Origin: Oribacterium sp. WCC10
GTDB lineage: Bacteria > Bacillota > Clostridia > Lachnospirales > Lachnospiraceae
Length of the DNA: 64,000 bases
Assembly: GCF_900113415.1 (NCBI RefSeq)
Contig: NZ_FOPH01000011.1
Location: 1 to 64,000, forward strand
Direction of reading: 5' to 3'
Positions 25,446-35,034 of this stretch are shown piece by piece. Made by a program: the position numbers and the translations under genes. Each line of letters opens with the position of its first letter. The stretch's first letter is position 1. The notes below the pieces were generated by a model, which saw nothing but the letters and a program-made list of their open reading frames with translations, searched no databases and was not told the origin of the DNA.

Positions 25446-27431
25446 TTATGACTGCGTTGCACCTGCGACCTCAACAGTTTTTTTATCGGACTTGGCATTA
25501 ATGAAAAGAACTGCAACTCCGATAACTACTCCTACGATTGAGCTTGCGATATCAGGGAAGATAAAGCACATAGCTGCAACGAAGGATACTGCTCTCTGCC
25601 ATGCCGGCATGGTTGTGTGGAAGTATCCCGATACTGTGATGGCAAGGAAGAATGTTCCAACCAAAAGCTGTGTACCGGCGATAAGGATCTCCACAGGTGT
25701 TCCGATGAGCAGAACTGCAGGGTTGTAAACAAATACAAATGGTACAAGGAAACCAACAAGTGCGAAGAGCATTCCCTTGAGACCTGTCTTCATGGCATCA
25801 CCGTCTGCGATACCTGCTGCTGTGTATGAAGCTACGCAGACAGGAGGTGTGATCTGAGCCATGATACCAAAGTAGAATACAAACATATTGGCAACGAGTG
25901 GCTCGATTCCAAGTGAACGAAGTACCGGTACGAAGAGGATAACACCTACAAGGTAAGCCGCAACTGTAGGAAGAGCCATACCGAGAAGCATACATCCGAT
26001 CATAGCGATAAGAAGTGCAAGGAAAAGATAATTTGTACCAAGTGAACCGATCAGTGAAGAAAGGTTGGTTGCAAGTGATGTCTGTCCTGTTACAACATTG
26101 ATGATGATACCGCATGCTGCAGTAGGAATGGCGATCTCAGCAGCCTGCTTTGCACCGTTGATGCAGCACTTTCCAAGCTCTCTGATGCCGATAAAGTTTC
26201 TCTTGTTCGCTACGAAATAGCTTACTACATTACATACAAGGCAAGAGAAGATTCCAACCATACCTGATCTCATAAGTGATGAACCACGGATGATCCAGAA
26301 AACAAGAAGTATAACCGGGATAAGCAGGTAAAGTCTTGGAAGGATAGGCTGGTCGATAGAGATCTTTACATCCTCAGAACCACCGGCTTTACTTGCTCTC
26401 TTCTTTGCCAGATAAGTTACGAGTACGAATACGCCGAAATAGTAGGCAACGGCAGGAAGAATAGCTGATGATGCAACCTTGAAATAGCTTACGCCAAGCA
26501 TTTCAGCCATGATAAATGCACCAACACCCATGATAGGAGGCATGACCTGTCCACCGGTTGAAGCTACAGCCTCAATGGCACCGGCTTCTTCAGGTTCATA
26601 ACCGATCTTCTTCATCATCGGGATGGTCATAACACCTGTGGTGGAAACATTGGCAACGGCAGAACCTGAAACCATGCCCATAAGTCCTGATGAGATAACG
26701 GCTGCCTTTGCAGGACCGCCTGATGACTTGTTGGAGAACTTCATACCGATATCGATAAGAAGCTGTCCACCGCCGCACTCACTGAAGAATACGCCGAATA
26801 CGATAAAGTAGAAAAGTGATGATGCAGATGTATAAAGAGGTGTTCCGAACACACCTGCTTCTGTCATGGTCATTCCGGTTGTGAACTGGTCAAGCATCTG
26901 CTTGAAAGACTTACCCTTTGTGAAAAGGATTCCCGGAAGGTAAGGCGCTGTCCATGCGTAAAGGATAAATACGATGATGAAGCCAAACAGTATATTTCCT
27001 AGAGTTCTTCGTACTGCTTCGAGAAGAAGTATGATTGTGATGACCATGGCGATCTTATCAACAGTAGTTACAGGGCTTATGAACTGTACGAAGTCACGAA
27101 GTCTTGAATACTGAGATACGGTGTACCAAAGCATATAGAAGATTCCGGCAAAAGAAAGAACATCGATGTAATTGAGGAATGCCCATTTATTAAGCTCTTT
27201 TTCATCAGGTGTTCTTCCTGCTGCCTCAGCCTTCTTTGTAACAGATTTACGATATTTTTTATCGATAGGGTTGTATAAAAATACAACAAACAGAGCGAGC
27301 ACCAGGTGCAGAGGGCTTTGAAGCATAGGTGTGAGCTGCTTAATGAGCGCCAGATACATCTGAAAGCCGAAGAACGCTATAGTAACTATAACTATGGCGA
27401 TTTTGCGTAAGTCAATCTTATGTTCCGTCAT
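25446..27431 (-). CDS. TAXI-type TRAP transporter, fused small and large permease
   Basis: 661 residues from ATG at 27431, with AAAGG upstream. The first part (1-170) corresponds to the four-helix DctQ subunit and the rest to the twelve-helix DctM subunit (segments GLMGMVSGSAVANVSTTG and MALPTVAAYLVGVILFVP). Such fusions work with TAXI binding proteins and use an ion gradient to import organic acids; the substrate cannot be read from sequence. It follows the binding-protein gene. Confidence 0.93.
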   Translation of the reverse strand: MTEHKIDLRKIAIVIVTIAFFGFQMYLALIKQLTPMLQSPLHLVLALFVVFLYNPIDKKYRKSVTKKAEAAGRTPDEKELNKWAFLNYIDVLSFAGIFYMLWYTVSQYSRLRDFVQFISPVTTVDKIAMVITIILLLEAVRRTLGNILFGFIIVFILYAWTAPYLPGILFTKGKSFKQMLDQFTTGMTMTEAGVFGTPLYTSASSLFYFIVFGVFFSECGGGQLLIDIGMKFSNKSSGGPAKAAVISSGLMGMVSGSAVANVSTTGVMTIPMMKKIGYEPEEAGAIEAVASTGGQVMPPIMGVGAFIMAEMLGVSYFKVASSAILPAVAYYFGVFVLVTYLAKKRASKAGGSEDVKISIDQPILPRLYLLIPVILLVFWIIRGSSLMRSGMVGIFSCLVCNVVSYFVANKRNFIGIRELGKCCINGAKQAAEIAIPTAACGIIINVVTGQTSLATNLSSLIGSLGTNYLFLALLIAMIGCMLLGMALPTVAAYLVGVILFVPVLRSLGIEPLVANMFVFYFGIMAQITPPVCVASYTAAGIADGDAMKTGLKGMLFALVGFLVPFVFVYNPAVLLIGTPVEILIAGTQLLVGTFFLAITVSGYFHTTMPAWQRAVSFVAAMCFIFPDIASSIVGVVIGVAVLFINAKSDKKTVEVAGATQS

Positions 27432-27453
27432 TTGTGTAACCTTTCTATTATTA

Positions 27454-27494
27454 ATGTCAGCCCGTTGGAATTTCGCTTCGCGAGGGGCTGACAT
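27454..27494 (-). terminator. intercistronic hairpin between TAXI binding protein and permease
   Basis: Perfect 10-bp arms ATGTCAGCCC / GGGCTGACAT with an inner AT/GC loop and no T tract. A hairpin here commonly protects the upstream binding-protein mRNA rather than ending transcription. A sequence related to one side occurs at 25240-25300. Confidence 0.5.
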
Positions 27495-27548
27495 TATTTG
27501 TCAGGATTTATAAAAACCTGAAATATAGAGATCAAATCTGATGATATA

Positions 27549-28673
27549 TCAGTCTACAGAGTAACCCATCTCCTCATAGTAGCGACGTGCGCCCTCGTGA
27601 AGCTGAACACCTGTAAGTGTTGATGTGCCTGCTGTCTCAGGGTTGAAGTAAGACATAGAAGCTACTGCATCACCAAGCTCTGAAGCATTTTCACAAACAG
27701 CCTTTGTAAGAGCGTAAGCAAGATCAGCGTCCATTGATGCTGGAACAAGGATGCACTGCTGTGAACCAACAGTCTTGATGTCTGTGTCCTGACCGTTCCA
27801 TGTGCCGGCATCTACTGTGATGTAGTCATAACCCATGCCTGCAAGCTTCTCAAGAGTTGAATCTGCAAGCTGAATGTCTACCATGTCGTGTGTAAGGCAA
27901 AGCTCTGTTGTGTTTGACTGACCTGCACCGATGTGGTCGATGGTCATATCATAGATATCATCCTGAAGACCTGACTTGATAGCGTCTCCACCTGTCTTCT
28001 CAACAGTGCCGCCCCATGACTGGATATCGTCAAATGTAACGCCGAGAGCCTCGAATACCTTCTCTGCTGAAAGCTCACCAAGAGTACCGTCTTTCTTGAT
28101 AACGATCTTTACAGGATACTTCTGCTCTACAAGCTCCTCGAGTGTGCTGATGCCTGTCTTATCAACGAATGCCTTTGTGAACATAACATTGATGAAGTCA
28201 TGACCAAGACCACCTGCAAGACATGCGATGTCTTCTGTCTTCTCGTTGCCGAGGATTCCGTCCTCGAATGACCACTTGGCAGGTGCTGAGTTTGACATAA
28301 CGATATCGCACTGTGCACCGCCGTTAACGATGATAGGAGCACCAACGCCTCCCGGTGAAGTTGTTGTGATGTTAATGGTTGAGTTTGCAGGAAGACCCTT
28401 GAGCATTACTGTCTGAAGTGCTGCTGCATAGTTGTAAGCTGCTGTTCCGACTTCCTGAGCTGCAAATGTAAGCTGTACAGGATCTGTAAGCTCTCCGCCG
28501 GCAGTTGCTGCTGCTGTTGTCTCAGCTTCCTTGCTCTCGGCAGCTGCCTCTGTAGCCTTCTGCTCTGCAGGAGCTGCTGTAGTTGCGGTTGTGCTTCCGG
28601 ATGAACCGCATCCTGCAAGTCCCATGGTCATCATTGCTGCAAGCCCTAAAGCCAACATCTTGTTCAGTCTCAT
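27549..28673 (-). CDS. TAXI-family TRAP solute-binding lipoprotein
   Basis: 374 residues from ATG at 28673, preceded by AAGGAGG; a longer frame reading upstream has no signal. Signal peptide with lipobox MGLAGC (Cys22). An Ala/Thr/Glu linker (23-60) is followed by the TAXI domain (VQLTFAAQEVGTAAYNYAAALQ, SPGGVGAPIIVNGGAQCDIVMSN). It binds the substrate outside the cell and delivers it to the fused permease encoded next. Confidence 0.93.
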   Translation of the reverse strand: MRLNKMLALGLAAMMTMGLAGCGSSGSTTATTAAPAEQKATEAAAESKEAETTAAATAGGELTDPVQLTFAAQEVGTAAYNYAAALQTVMLKGLPANSTINITTTSPGGVGAPIIVNGGAQCDIVMSNSAPAKWSFEDGILGNEKTEDIACLAGGLGHDFINVMFTKAFVDKTGISTLEELVEQKYPVKIVIKKDGTLGELSAEKVFEALGVTFDDIQSWGGTVEKTGGDAIKSGLQDDIYDMTIDHIGAGQSNTTELCLTHDMVDIQLADSTLEKLAGMGYDYITVDAGTWNGQDTDIKTVGSQQCILVPASMDADLAYALTKAVCENASELGDAVASMSYFNPETAGTSTLTGVQLHEGARRYYEEMGYSVD

Positions 28674-28889
28674 AATAGTGTTTCCTCCTTGGGTTTTCCC
28701 CACACGTTTTCTTAATTTGATACAAGAATTGTATTGGTATTTGAACATTGCAACAACAAAGTGCACAAAACATCGAGTTGCAAAATGAAACAAAAATTGG
28801 AAATAAATAAAATCACACAAAAAAACAGCCAAAAATGTTTCAAATGGAAACAGATTGACTGTTTTATCACAAACATAAAGATAATTTGT
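28674..28889. other. AT-rich leader region of the TRAP operon
   Basis: No gene seen. It presumably carries the promoter of the TAXI-TRAP operon, but I could not pick one convincing -35/-10 pair. Confidence 0.4.
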
Positions 28890-29018
28890 AGATGCAAGGG
28901 TTAAAAGTACCAAATCACGTGCTTGCACGTTAATTTGAGACCTTATGACCCTACCGAACACAAATGTGTGCGTTGACGTTAATCCGTGAGTGGCAAATAC
29001 TTTTGACACTCACGGCAT
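28890..29018 (+). repeat. palindromic element, short form with both ends
   Basis: A 129-bp copy. Left end GATGCAAGGGTTAAAAGTAC, then CAAATCACGTGC and TTTGAGACCTTATGACCC (module A). It joins directly to AATGTGTGCGTT and the end hairpin CCGTGAGTGGCAAA...TTTTGACACTCACGG. Module B and the linker are missing, so internal deletion or modular assembly is implied. Confidence 0.85.
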
Positions 29019-29063
29019 TACATGTTGTTTATTTAGTCGGGAAGGAATAGAAGCAGTGCTTCA

Positions 29064-30164
29064 TCAGAAAACAAATCCGAAGTCGAACTTATCTCCTGCC
29101 GCAAGAATACTATCCCCGGCTTCCGTTACCTCGAAGCTTGCTCCATCCCAGCCTTTTATACGGATGATGCCTTTGATGGTTTCGTCATTTGATTCAAATG
29201 AATATTCATCGTTGGTCTTTTTTGTAAAAGTTCCGAAAATCTCTCCCACTCTGTAAAGTGAGACGATGGCTTCATCCTCGTTCTCCCAGCCCTTTCTCAT
29301 GATAAGTGAACTGTAGACATTTCCTGTACCCTGATTGTCAACATATGTTCCGTAAATGTTTCTTTCAGGCATATTGAAGTCCTCCCCCTTTATCCGGGCG
29401 AGCTCAGAAGCAAGAATAACGCATCTGTTTTCTGTTATTTCCCGAAGGAAAGAATTCTCAAGCATGGGATACATACTGCCGCCATCTTCTCGGCGACCTA
29501 AGTTGTCTATTACAACCTCTTCCTTCATGGAAATCCAGTTTTGCTCATCCTTGAGAACCCGTTCTTTAGTAGATGCGTCTGCAGAAGCAGAAAACCTTTT
29601 CCACAAGCTGTTGAGTTCCTCATCCCAAATCATATATGTGTACCCGGCTGCCATATTGAGCTCAAGCTGAGCCTCACATACTTTAAAAAGTTCATCGTAC
29701 TTTTCCGTGACCTTTTGAACTTGAGAAAGTTCTTCATTTAGAGATGATGAAGAGGCTGAAGCTCCGGCAATATCCTGCTTGATGTCATCAGTGAAATCAT
29801 GGTTAAAGATCAGATCCCGGTCCTTGGAATTCCATATGTCTGTGGAATCAGAATCCACATCCCTTTCACTATCAGATGAGTCATCTTCAGAAGAATCCGC
29901 TTTGTCATTGTCAGAATCGGTTTCCGTACTCACGTTTTTATTTCCGGTAGATGTATTTGTTCCAATGTTTACATTTTCACTACTGCTCTTTTCACTTTCG
30001 GTAACAGTTATGTTAACAGTCTTTTCCTCGTCAGGTTCCGATGCGGATTCCGTTTCCTGTGCGGAAGAATCCGGCGCAGCAGTACTTCCGGCATTTGTTC
30101 CGCAGCCTGAAAGAGCCACGGCATTTAACAGAAGACATCCTATAATTATATTTCGTAATCTCAT
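29064..30164 (-). CDS. LprI-like lipoprotein
   Basis: 366 residues with a lipobox ALSGC (Cys21). A very acidic, Ser/Asp-rich stretch (about 25-110) precedes a helical region with WDEELNSLWKRF and LKDEQNWISMKEEV, which resembles the LprI/DUF1311 fold (lysozyme inhibitor LprI N-terminal domain). The C-terminal 100 residues (NIYGTYVDNQGTGNVYSSLI...) look like a separate beta-rich domain. Function is unknown; the LprI resemblance comes from motif pattern only. Confidence 0.75.
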   Translation of the reverse strand: MRLRNIIIGCLLLNAVALSGCGTNAGSTAAPDSSAQETESASEPDEEKTVNITVTESEKSSSENVNIGTNTSTGNKNVSTETDSDNDKADSSEDDSSDSERDVDSDSTDIWNSKDRDLIFNHDFTDDIKQDIAGASASSSSLNEELSQVQKVTEKYDELFKVCEAQLELNMAAGYTYMIWDEELNSLWKRFSASADASTKERVLKDEQNWISMKEEVVIDNLGRREDGGSMYPMLENSFLREITENRCVILASELARIKGEDFNMPERNIYGTYVDNQGTGNVYSSLIMRKGWENEDEAIVSLYRVGEIFGTFTKKTNDEYSFESNDETIKGIIRIKGWDGASFEVTEAGDSILAAGDKFDFGFVF

Positions 30165-30363
30165 ATTCCCCTCCCGATTTCAGACACAAGACGGATCATT
30201 CTTGGACGTGTCTGCCACACTGCTATTCTCATCCTCAAAAGGGATGTTACATTTACCATCAAAGTAAGTATGACACCCGAACAACCATTAGTCCATTTTT
30301 TCAATTCGATTTAAGAATAAGTTTTTAAAACGAAAAAATTCTTACTATTTGTGAATTACTTCA

Positions 30364-30395
30364 AAAAAAGTGGCGCCATGTGGCGTCACTTTTTT
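30364..30395. terminator. terminator after the TRIC-type channel gene
   Basis: AAAAAAAGTGGCGCC pairs with GGCGTCACTTTTTTT around a 4-nt loop, with T-rich ends on both strands. Confidence 0.8.
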
Positions 30396-30409
30396 AAATA
30401 ATCAGGAGT

Positions 30410-31048
30410 CTACATCACTTTGGGCAGATTCCACTCATATTTCATCGCAAGGTATCTGAGGATGACAATCAAAACAAATCCTGAGATCACAGAGATGCTT
30501 TCATCGGAAGTTAAACCGAATATAAAGGCCATGAGGATACCGCCTGCGATGGAGGCTACGGCGTAAACATGTTTTCTGAGTATGTCCGGCATCTGGTTCG
30601 CCATGATATCACGAAGTGCTCCTCCACCGACACCGGTTATGAAGCCGAGAAAAACTATAAGAAACATATTATCCTTGTGACCGGCTTCGATGCCTATCCA
30701 TATTCCGTCTGCGGTAAATGCAGCAAGACCAAGAGTATCGAACCAGAAAACCAGGGTATCGTACCACTTTACGATCTTCTCCGGTATATGCTTATGCATG
30801 GAGAGCCAGATGAACATCACATTGGCAACTATAAAGGCGATGCCTACATAGAACGGATTTCTGAAGGCTCTTGGCGGGATGTCTCCTATGATGATGTCCC
30901 TGAGTATTCCTCCACCGCAGGCTGTTGTGATGGCAAGAATGTTTATGCCGAAGATATCCATCTTCTTTTTTACGCCTAAAAAGGCACCGGATATAGCAAA
31001 GGCTATGGTACCGACAAGGTCCATTAAGCCAAGGATGGTGATATCCAT
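30410..31048 (-). CDS. trimeric intracellular cation (TRIC) channel family protein (YadS-like)
   Basis: 212 residues with seven hydrophobic segments. The repeats FAISGAFLGVKKKMDIFG and GFITGVGGGALRDIMANQMP are typical of the YadS/UPF0126 (Gly-rich TRIC) family; prokaryotic members can conduct cations or transport amino acids such as glycine. GGAGG precedes the ATG at 31048. Confidence 0.9.
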   Translation of the reverse strand: MDITILGLMDLVGTIAFAISGAFLGVKKKMDIFGINILAITTACGGGILRDIIIGDIPPRAFRNPFYVGIAFIVANVMFIWLSMHKHIPEKIVKWYDTLVFWFDTLGLAAFTADGIWIGIEAGHKDNMFLIVFLGFITGVGGGALRDIMANQMPDILRKHVYAVASIAGGILMAFIFGLTSDESISVISGFVLIVILRYLAMKYEWNLPKVM

Positions 31049-31084
31049 TGGTAGTTCCTCCGAAAGATAGTATCGATTTCAGTA

Positions 31085-31115
31085 ATGGAGCAAATACTTT
31101 TGACACTCACGTCAT
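31085..31115 (+). repeat. palindromic element, right end only
   Basis: GCAAATACTTTTGACACTCACGTCAT-type end sequence without its left arm, in the gap between the TRIC and UPF0597 genes. Confidence 0.6.
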
Positions 31116-31188
31116 AACATGATTTTTACATGGAGTCATTTTAGTAAGTCTTATTTTAGGTTCATCGAGAAATGAAATCAATTGTGGT

Positions 31189-32454
31189 TTAGTTGCCGAG
31201 CATTATATTCAGGATTTCTTCATCGGTCGAACGCATGCCTTCTCTTCCCATGCGGCCCACTCTTGCGATAGTTTCCTCGATGTCACTTACAACGAGACCC
31301 TCTCCATCCTTGAAATTAAGCCTGTTAACAGCAAGGTCGTACGCCAGGAAGCCCATTGAGATAGATGCTGCAATCTTTGCTGCGCAGGATGACTTGGCTC
31401 CGTCGCATACCATTCCGCCAATGGTAGAAATGGAGTTGACAACTATGTTGCCAAGAACTTCCAAAGGCTGCCCTTCGATGTAGGCTATACCTGAAACTGA
31501 TGCACAGCCTGCGCAGGTGGCACCACAGTAGGCTGAGAGATCTCCGATATATTTTTTCTGAAGAAGTGCGATGAGGTCGGCAAATGCAAGACCTCTTATA
31601 AGCTGCTCTTTGCTAATGCCTTTTTCTTTGGCATATACAATGATAGGAACACTGATGGCTATACTCTGGTTGCCTGAACCTGAATTGATAACAACAGGAA
31701 GGGCACAGCCATTCATTCGTGCATCACTGCCGGCAGCAGCGTAGGCAACAGCCTTAAAGCGGTAATCATGCTCTCCATACATCTGAAGGTATCTTCTTCC
31801 AATCTCAGAGCCGTAGGGATTCTTTATGCCCTCTTCTGCTATTTTGATATTACATTCAATCTGTCTCTCGATGAGTTCATGTACATCCTTCATGTCGAAA
31901 CAGTTTACAAACTCATAAATTGACTTTAAGTTGAGAATGGAATTGTCGTTCTTAAGAAGGTTGAGAGAAGGATTGGATACAAGAACTTCACCATTCTTCT
32001 CGATTCTTGTTATATAGGTATGCTTCTCTGAAATTTCTACAAGAGCGCTATCGGAACCTGCGAAAACTTCTGCCCTTATGTAAAGATTGTCCTTGCCGGT
32101 TACGAGATGGCAGTGACAGAGATCCTGCTTGAGAAGACCGTCAAGCTGTGCGATCTCATCCTCTGTGACTTTGCTTACAACTTCGAGTTCCAGAGAAGGA
32201 TCGCCGAAGGCTGCACCAAGGATGGATGCAACTTCAAGCCCTCTTCTTCCACCGGAATTCGGAACCGTAACGGCTTTTACATTTTTAATGATATTGCCGC
32301 TGCAATAGAGCTCAATCCTTTCCGGCATCCTGCCCAGAACTTCACGGGCCTTTGCATTGGCATAAGCAACAGCGATTGGCTCGGTGCATCCCATGGCAAG
32401 TCTGAGTTCTGATGTAAGTAATGTTATAAAAGCGTCATAAATTTTCTTTTCCAT
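31189..32454 (-). CDS. UPF0597 / L-cysteine desulfidase family protein (CdsB/YhaM-like)
   Basis: 421 residues. N-terminal RLAMGCTEPIAVAYANAKA and the C-terminal cysteines in YCGATCAGCASVSG and MVCDGAKSSCAAK match the UPF0597 (serine dehydratase alpha-like) family, whose characterised members use a 4Fe-4S cluster to desulfurate L-cysteine. The substrate here may be another amino acid. It is the last gene of an operon with a GATase-like hydrolase and an amino acid permease, consistent with uptake and breakdown of an amino acid. Confidence 0.85.
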   Translation of the reverse strand: MEKKIYDAFITLLTSELRLAMGCTEPIAVAYANAKAREVLGRMPERIELYCSGNIIKNVKAVTVPNSGGRRGLEVASILGAAFGDPSLELEVVSKVTEDEIAQLDGLLKQDLCHCHLVTGKDNLYIRAEVFAGSDSALVEISEKHTYITRIEKNGEVLVSNPSLNLLKNDNSILNLKSIYEFVNCFDMKDVHELIERQIECNIKIAEEGIKNPYGSEIGRRYLQMYGEHDYRFKAVAYAAAGSDARMNGCALPVVINSGSGNQSIAISVPIIVYAKEKGISKEQLIRGLAFADLIALLQKKYIGDLSAYCGATCAGCASVSGIAYIEGQPLEVLGNIVVNSISTIGGMVCDGAKSSCAAKIAASISMGFLAYDLAVNRLNFKDGEGLVVSDIEETIARVGRMGREGMRSTDEEILNIMLGN

Positions 32455-32493
32455 TTATTATCTCCATTAGCGGAATGTTAGCTCATTGATATT

Positions 32494-32600
32494 ATGAGTC
32501 AAGGTACAAATGCCTATCCCACAAATCAAGCTTGCTTGAGAGTGGGGGAGAGACTCTATGATCCGCATCATCAGTGAGTACCAAAAGTATTTGCCACTCA
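32494..32600. repeat. palindromic element, variant
   Basis: Left part is a module A variant (ATGAGTCAAGGTACAAATGC, CCCACAAATCAAGC, GAGACTCTATGATCCGC). The right part is GCATCATCAGTGAGT followed by an inverted hairpin TACCAAAAGTATTTGCCACTC. A second module A variant occurs at 53471. Confidence 0.65.
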
Positions 32601-32622
32601 AAAAAAATCTGTGTTTAAGGGG

Positions 32623-32656
32623 AGCGTCAGTCCCATGAAATATCAGGACTGACGCT
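32623..32656 (-). terminator. hairpin after the amino acid permease gene
   Basis: Perfect 11-bp arms AGCGTCAGTCC / GGACTGACGCT just after the permease stop. The T tract is not immediate, so it may be partial or protective. Confidence 0.5.
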
Positions 32657-32672
32657 TATATCAAATATTGAA

Positions 32673-34055
32673 TTATTTCTGTTTTTTAGCGTAGAAGTAA
32701 ACAAGGATAGGAATAATAACATATCCGATGAACATTGATACTATTGCAAAGTAGTTAAGGCTTGTGCCGGCCTCTGTAGTTGTCGAGAAGCTGCCTGCCC
32801 AGTTGAACTTGAAAAGAAGAAGTGCTGTAAGTACAAGTGAAAGTACAGAAACCACAACATCGGTTGTGAAGTTCTTCTTTGCTGTCTCAACAGTAGGATT
32901 CTTGGTATTTCCGTAGTAGAACATGATAACCGCGATAGGTACGAGAATGAACTGTACGAAACGTGCAATGGTTGAAATGATCATGATACCTTTCATGTCA
33001 TAAGCAAATGCCATAGGAATCACGATTGCGAATAATGTTGTAATGATGAAAGCATTAACAGGGATATCCTTTGCGTTTCTCTTTGCAAATACTGAAGGAA
33101 CCTGCTTTCTGTGAGCCATAGCCTCGAGAAGTCTTGGTGTGTGGAATGAAGAAGCCACGTTGATACCGAACATTGAAACAAATGCACCGATGACAACGAT
33201 ATTCTTGATGACAGGATTCTGGAAAACGTCTGCAAGGACAACTACTGATGAACTTGTCACCATGGCAACAGGATCGATCATCATGGCTGTAAGGATGATT
33301 CCGAAGTAGATGGCTGCAACTATTCCAATGGCAACAGGGATAGCTCTTGGAAGGTTTTTCTCAGGCTCTTCCATATCTTCTGCTCCACTGGCAACACTCT
33401 CAAATCCTGTGAATGCATAGAAAGCAGCAACAAGTGCTGTTACGAAATTGGTTGTTGTCATCTCAGGTACAACCTTGATGCCGTCAGCATTAACAAGAGC
33501 ATCAACTTCTGCCATGTGGTTACCTGTCATCATGGCAATAACTATGCCGGCAAGAATTGCGATTACGAGAGCAACGCATTTACCGATGGTTGAAAGGTTT
33601 GAAACCAGTGAGAAAATCTTAGTTCCCATGACATTTACAATGAAGAGAACGATCATAAGGATAATGAATCCGACGGTCTGCATGCCGAAAGTGATATCAG
33701 CTGACGAATATCCGAAGATCTGAAATGCTGTCTTGATAACGCCGGTTGCCATAACGCCCCATGCGATACTTGCAGAAACAAATCTTGTGATTCCTACATA
33801 GAGACCTGCATCATCTCCGAAAGCTGTTCGTACATAAGCGTAGGCAGCACCACTCTCTTTTGTGTACTTACTTGCACTTGCAAAGGTGAGAGCAAGGATT
33901 ACAGCGAAAATAGCGGCACATATATAAATGAACGGTGCCATACTTCCTGACTGCTTTGCGACTCCTCCGGGTGAAAGGAATATACCCGTTCCGATGATTG
34001 AGTTGATGGTCAGCATAACAATGGACCAGAATTTAAGTTTTGTTTTTTGTTCCAT
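32673..34055 (-). CDS. APC-family amino acid permease
   Basis: 460 residues with about twelve membrane helices. The N-terminal INSIIGTGIFLSPGGVAKQSG is the APC superfamily signature, and the helix 6 region AFYAFTGFESVASGAEDMEEPEKNLPRAI is also typical. It imports or exchanges amino acids; substrate unknown. ATG at 34055 has AAGGAG seven bases before it. The 5' untranslated region is unusual: a 46-bp unit with this same ribosome binding site is present three times in tandem (34054-34191). Confidence 0.92.
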   Translation of the reverse strand: MEQKTKLKFWSIVMLTINSIIGTGIFLSPGGVAKQSGSMAPFIYICAAIFAVILALTFASASKYTKESGAAYAYVRTAFGDDAGLYVGITRFVSASIAWGVMATGVIKTAFQIFGYSSADITFGMQTVGFIILMIVLFIVNVMGTKIFSLVSNLSTIGKCVALVIAILAGIVIAMMTGNHMAEVDALVNADGIKVVPEMTTTNFVTALVAAFYAFTGFESVASGAEDMEEPEKNLPRAIPVAIGIVAAIYFGIILTAMMIDPVAMVTSSSVVVLADVFQNPVIKNIVVIGAFVSMFGINVASSFHTPRLLEAMAHRKQVPSVFAKRNAKDIPVNAFIITTLFAIVIPMAFAYDMKGIMIISTIARFVQFILVPIAVIMFYYGNTKNPTVETAKKNFTTDVVVSVLSLVLTALLLFKFNWAGSFSTTTEAGTSLNYFAIVSMFIGYVIIPILVYFYAKKQK

Positions 34056-34191
34056 GACTATCTCCTTGAAAAATTTCTATACTATCAGGTTGAAGGGCGA
34101 TGACTATCTCCTTGAAAAATTTCTATACTATCAGGTTGAAGGGCGATGACTATCTCCTTGAAAAATTTCTATACTATCAGGTTGAAGGGCG
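34054..34191. repeat. three perfect 46-bp tandem repeats containing a ribosome binding site
   Basis: Units at 34054-34099, 34100-34145 and 34146-34191 are identical. On the minus strand each ends with AAGGAGATAGTCAT, the site that serves the permease. Only the copy next to the gene is followed by G to give ATG; the other two read ATC. Each also contains the segment GATAGTATAGAAATTTTTC. Confidence 0.98.
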
Positions 34192-34311
34192 ATGTTCTGT
34201 CCTTTTATTTCGATGAGCGCACATTGTTCGAAATGTGTGCAGGGTTTTGCTCAATCAGAGCAGTTTCAATACAAAGAATTATGTGTCTGATGTCCGCATA
34301 AAACAGATATA

Positions 34312-35034
34312 TCACTTGCACTGCTCAACCAGTGTCTTGAAGAGATTGAGCATATGTTCGTTAGTTGCATGCATCATTTCAGGATGCCACTGTACTGCCA
34401 CGATGAACTTCGCGTTCTTGTGCTCAAGTCCTTCGATAGCGCCGTCCGGAGCCGTTGCGGATACTATGAAATCCTCTCCGACACTTTTAATAACCTGATG
34501 ATGGAATGAATTGACTGCGATACGGTCTTCGCCGAAGATTTTGTGAAGCTTTGTTCCTTTTGTGATAGTTACATGGTGACTTGGCATGTCAGGAGTATGT
34601 CCCTGATTGTGCTTTAAAGCGTTATCCATTTCACTTAAATCCTGATAAAGCTTTCCGCCCTCTGCGGTGGCTATTATCTGGGATCCTCTGCAGATACCGA
34701 GAATCGGCATGTCTTTTTCTTTTGCCTCTTTGTAAAGGGCGTAATCAAATTCGTCACGTTCGGGACATACACCGCCAAGTCCTCGGTGAGGCTCTTCACC
34801 GTAGTTTAACGGATAAACATCCTGTCCTCCTGAAAGAATCAATCCATCGCAAAGAGAAAGAGCTGTTGATACTGCTTCTTTATCTCTGGACATGGGAATC
34901 ATGATAGGGATTCCTCCTGCTGCAAGAACTGATCTTACATAATCCCTGTTAACATAAGATCTGTGATATCCCGGAAACATTCCACCTTCATCTATGATAA
35001 TGCTGGTAGAAATACCGATAATTGGTCTGTTCAC
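34312..35034 (-). CDS. gamma-glutamyl-gamma-aminobutyrate hydrolase family protein (PuuD-like)
   Basis: 240 residues from a GTG at 35034, chosen because AAAGGAG lies eight bases upstream; an in-frame TTG six codons earlier sits on that site and is unlikely. Class I glutamine-amidotransferase fold with nucleophile Cys115 in GICRGSQ and catalytic His in QWHPE. GLILSGGQDVYPLNYGEEP is the PuuD family mark. It hydrolyses gamma-glutamyl compounds. It is the first gene of the operon with the permease and the UPF0597 protein. Confidence 0.9.
   Translation of the reverse strand: MNRPIIGISTSIIIDEGGMFPGYHRSYVNRDYVRSVLAAGGIPIMIPMSRDKEAVSTALSLCDGLILSGGQDVYPLNYGEEPHRGLGGVCPERDEFDYALYKEAKEKDMPILGICRGSQIIATAEGGKLYQDLSEMDNALKHNQGHTPDMPSHHVTITKGTKLHKIFGEDRIAVNSFHHQVIKSVGEDFIVSATAPDGAIEGLEHKNAKFIVAVQWHPEMMHATNEHMLNLFKTLVEQCK

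Noticed and set aside
34054-34191. Possible CRISPR-like array
   Set aside because: The units are contiguous, with no spacers and no cas genes; it is a plain tandem triplication.
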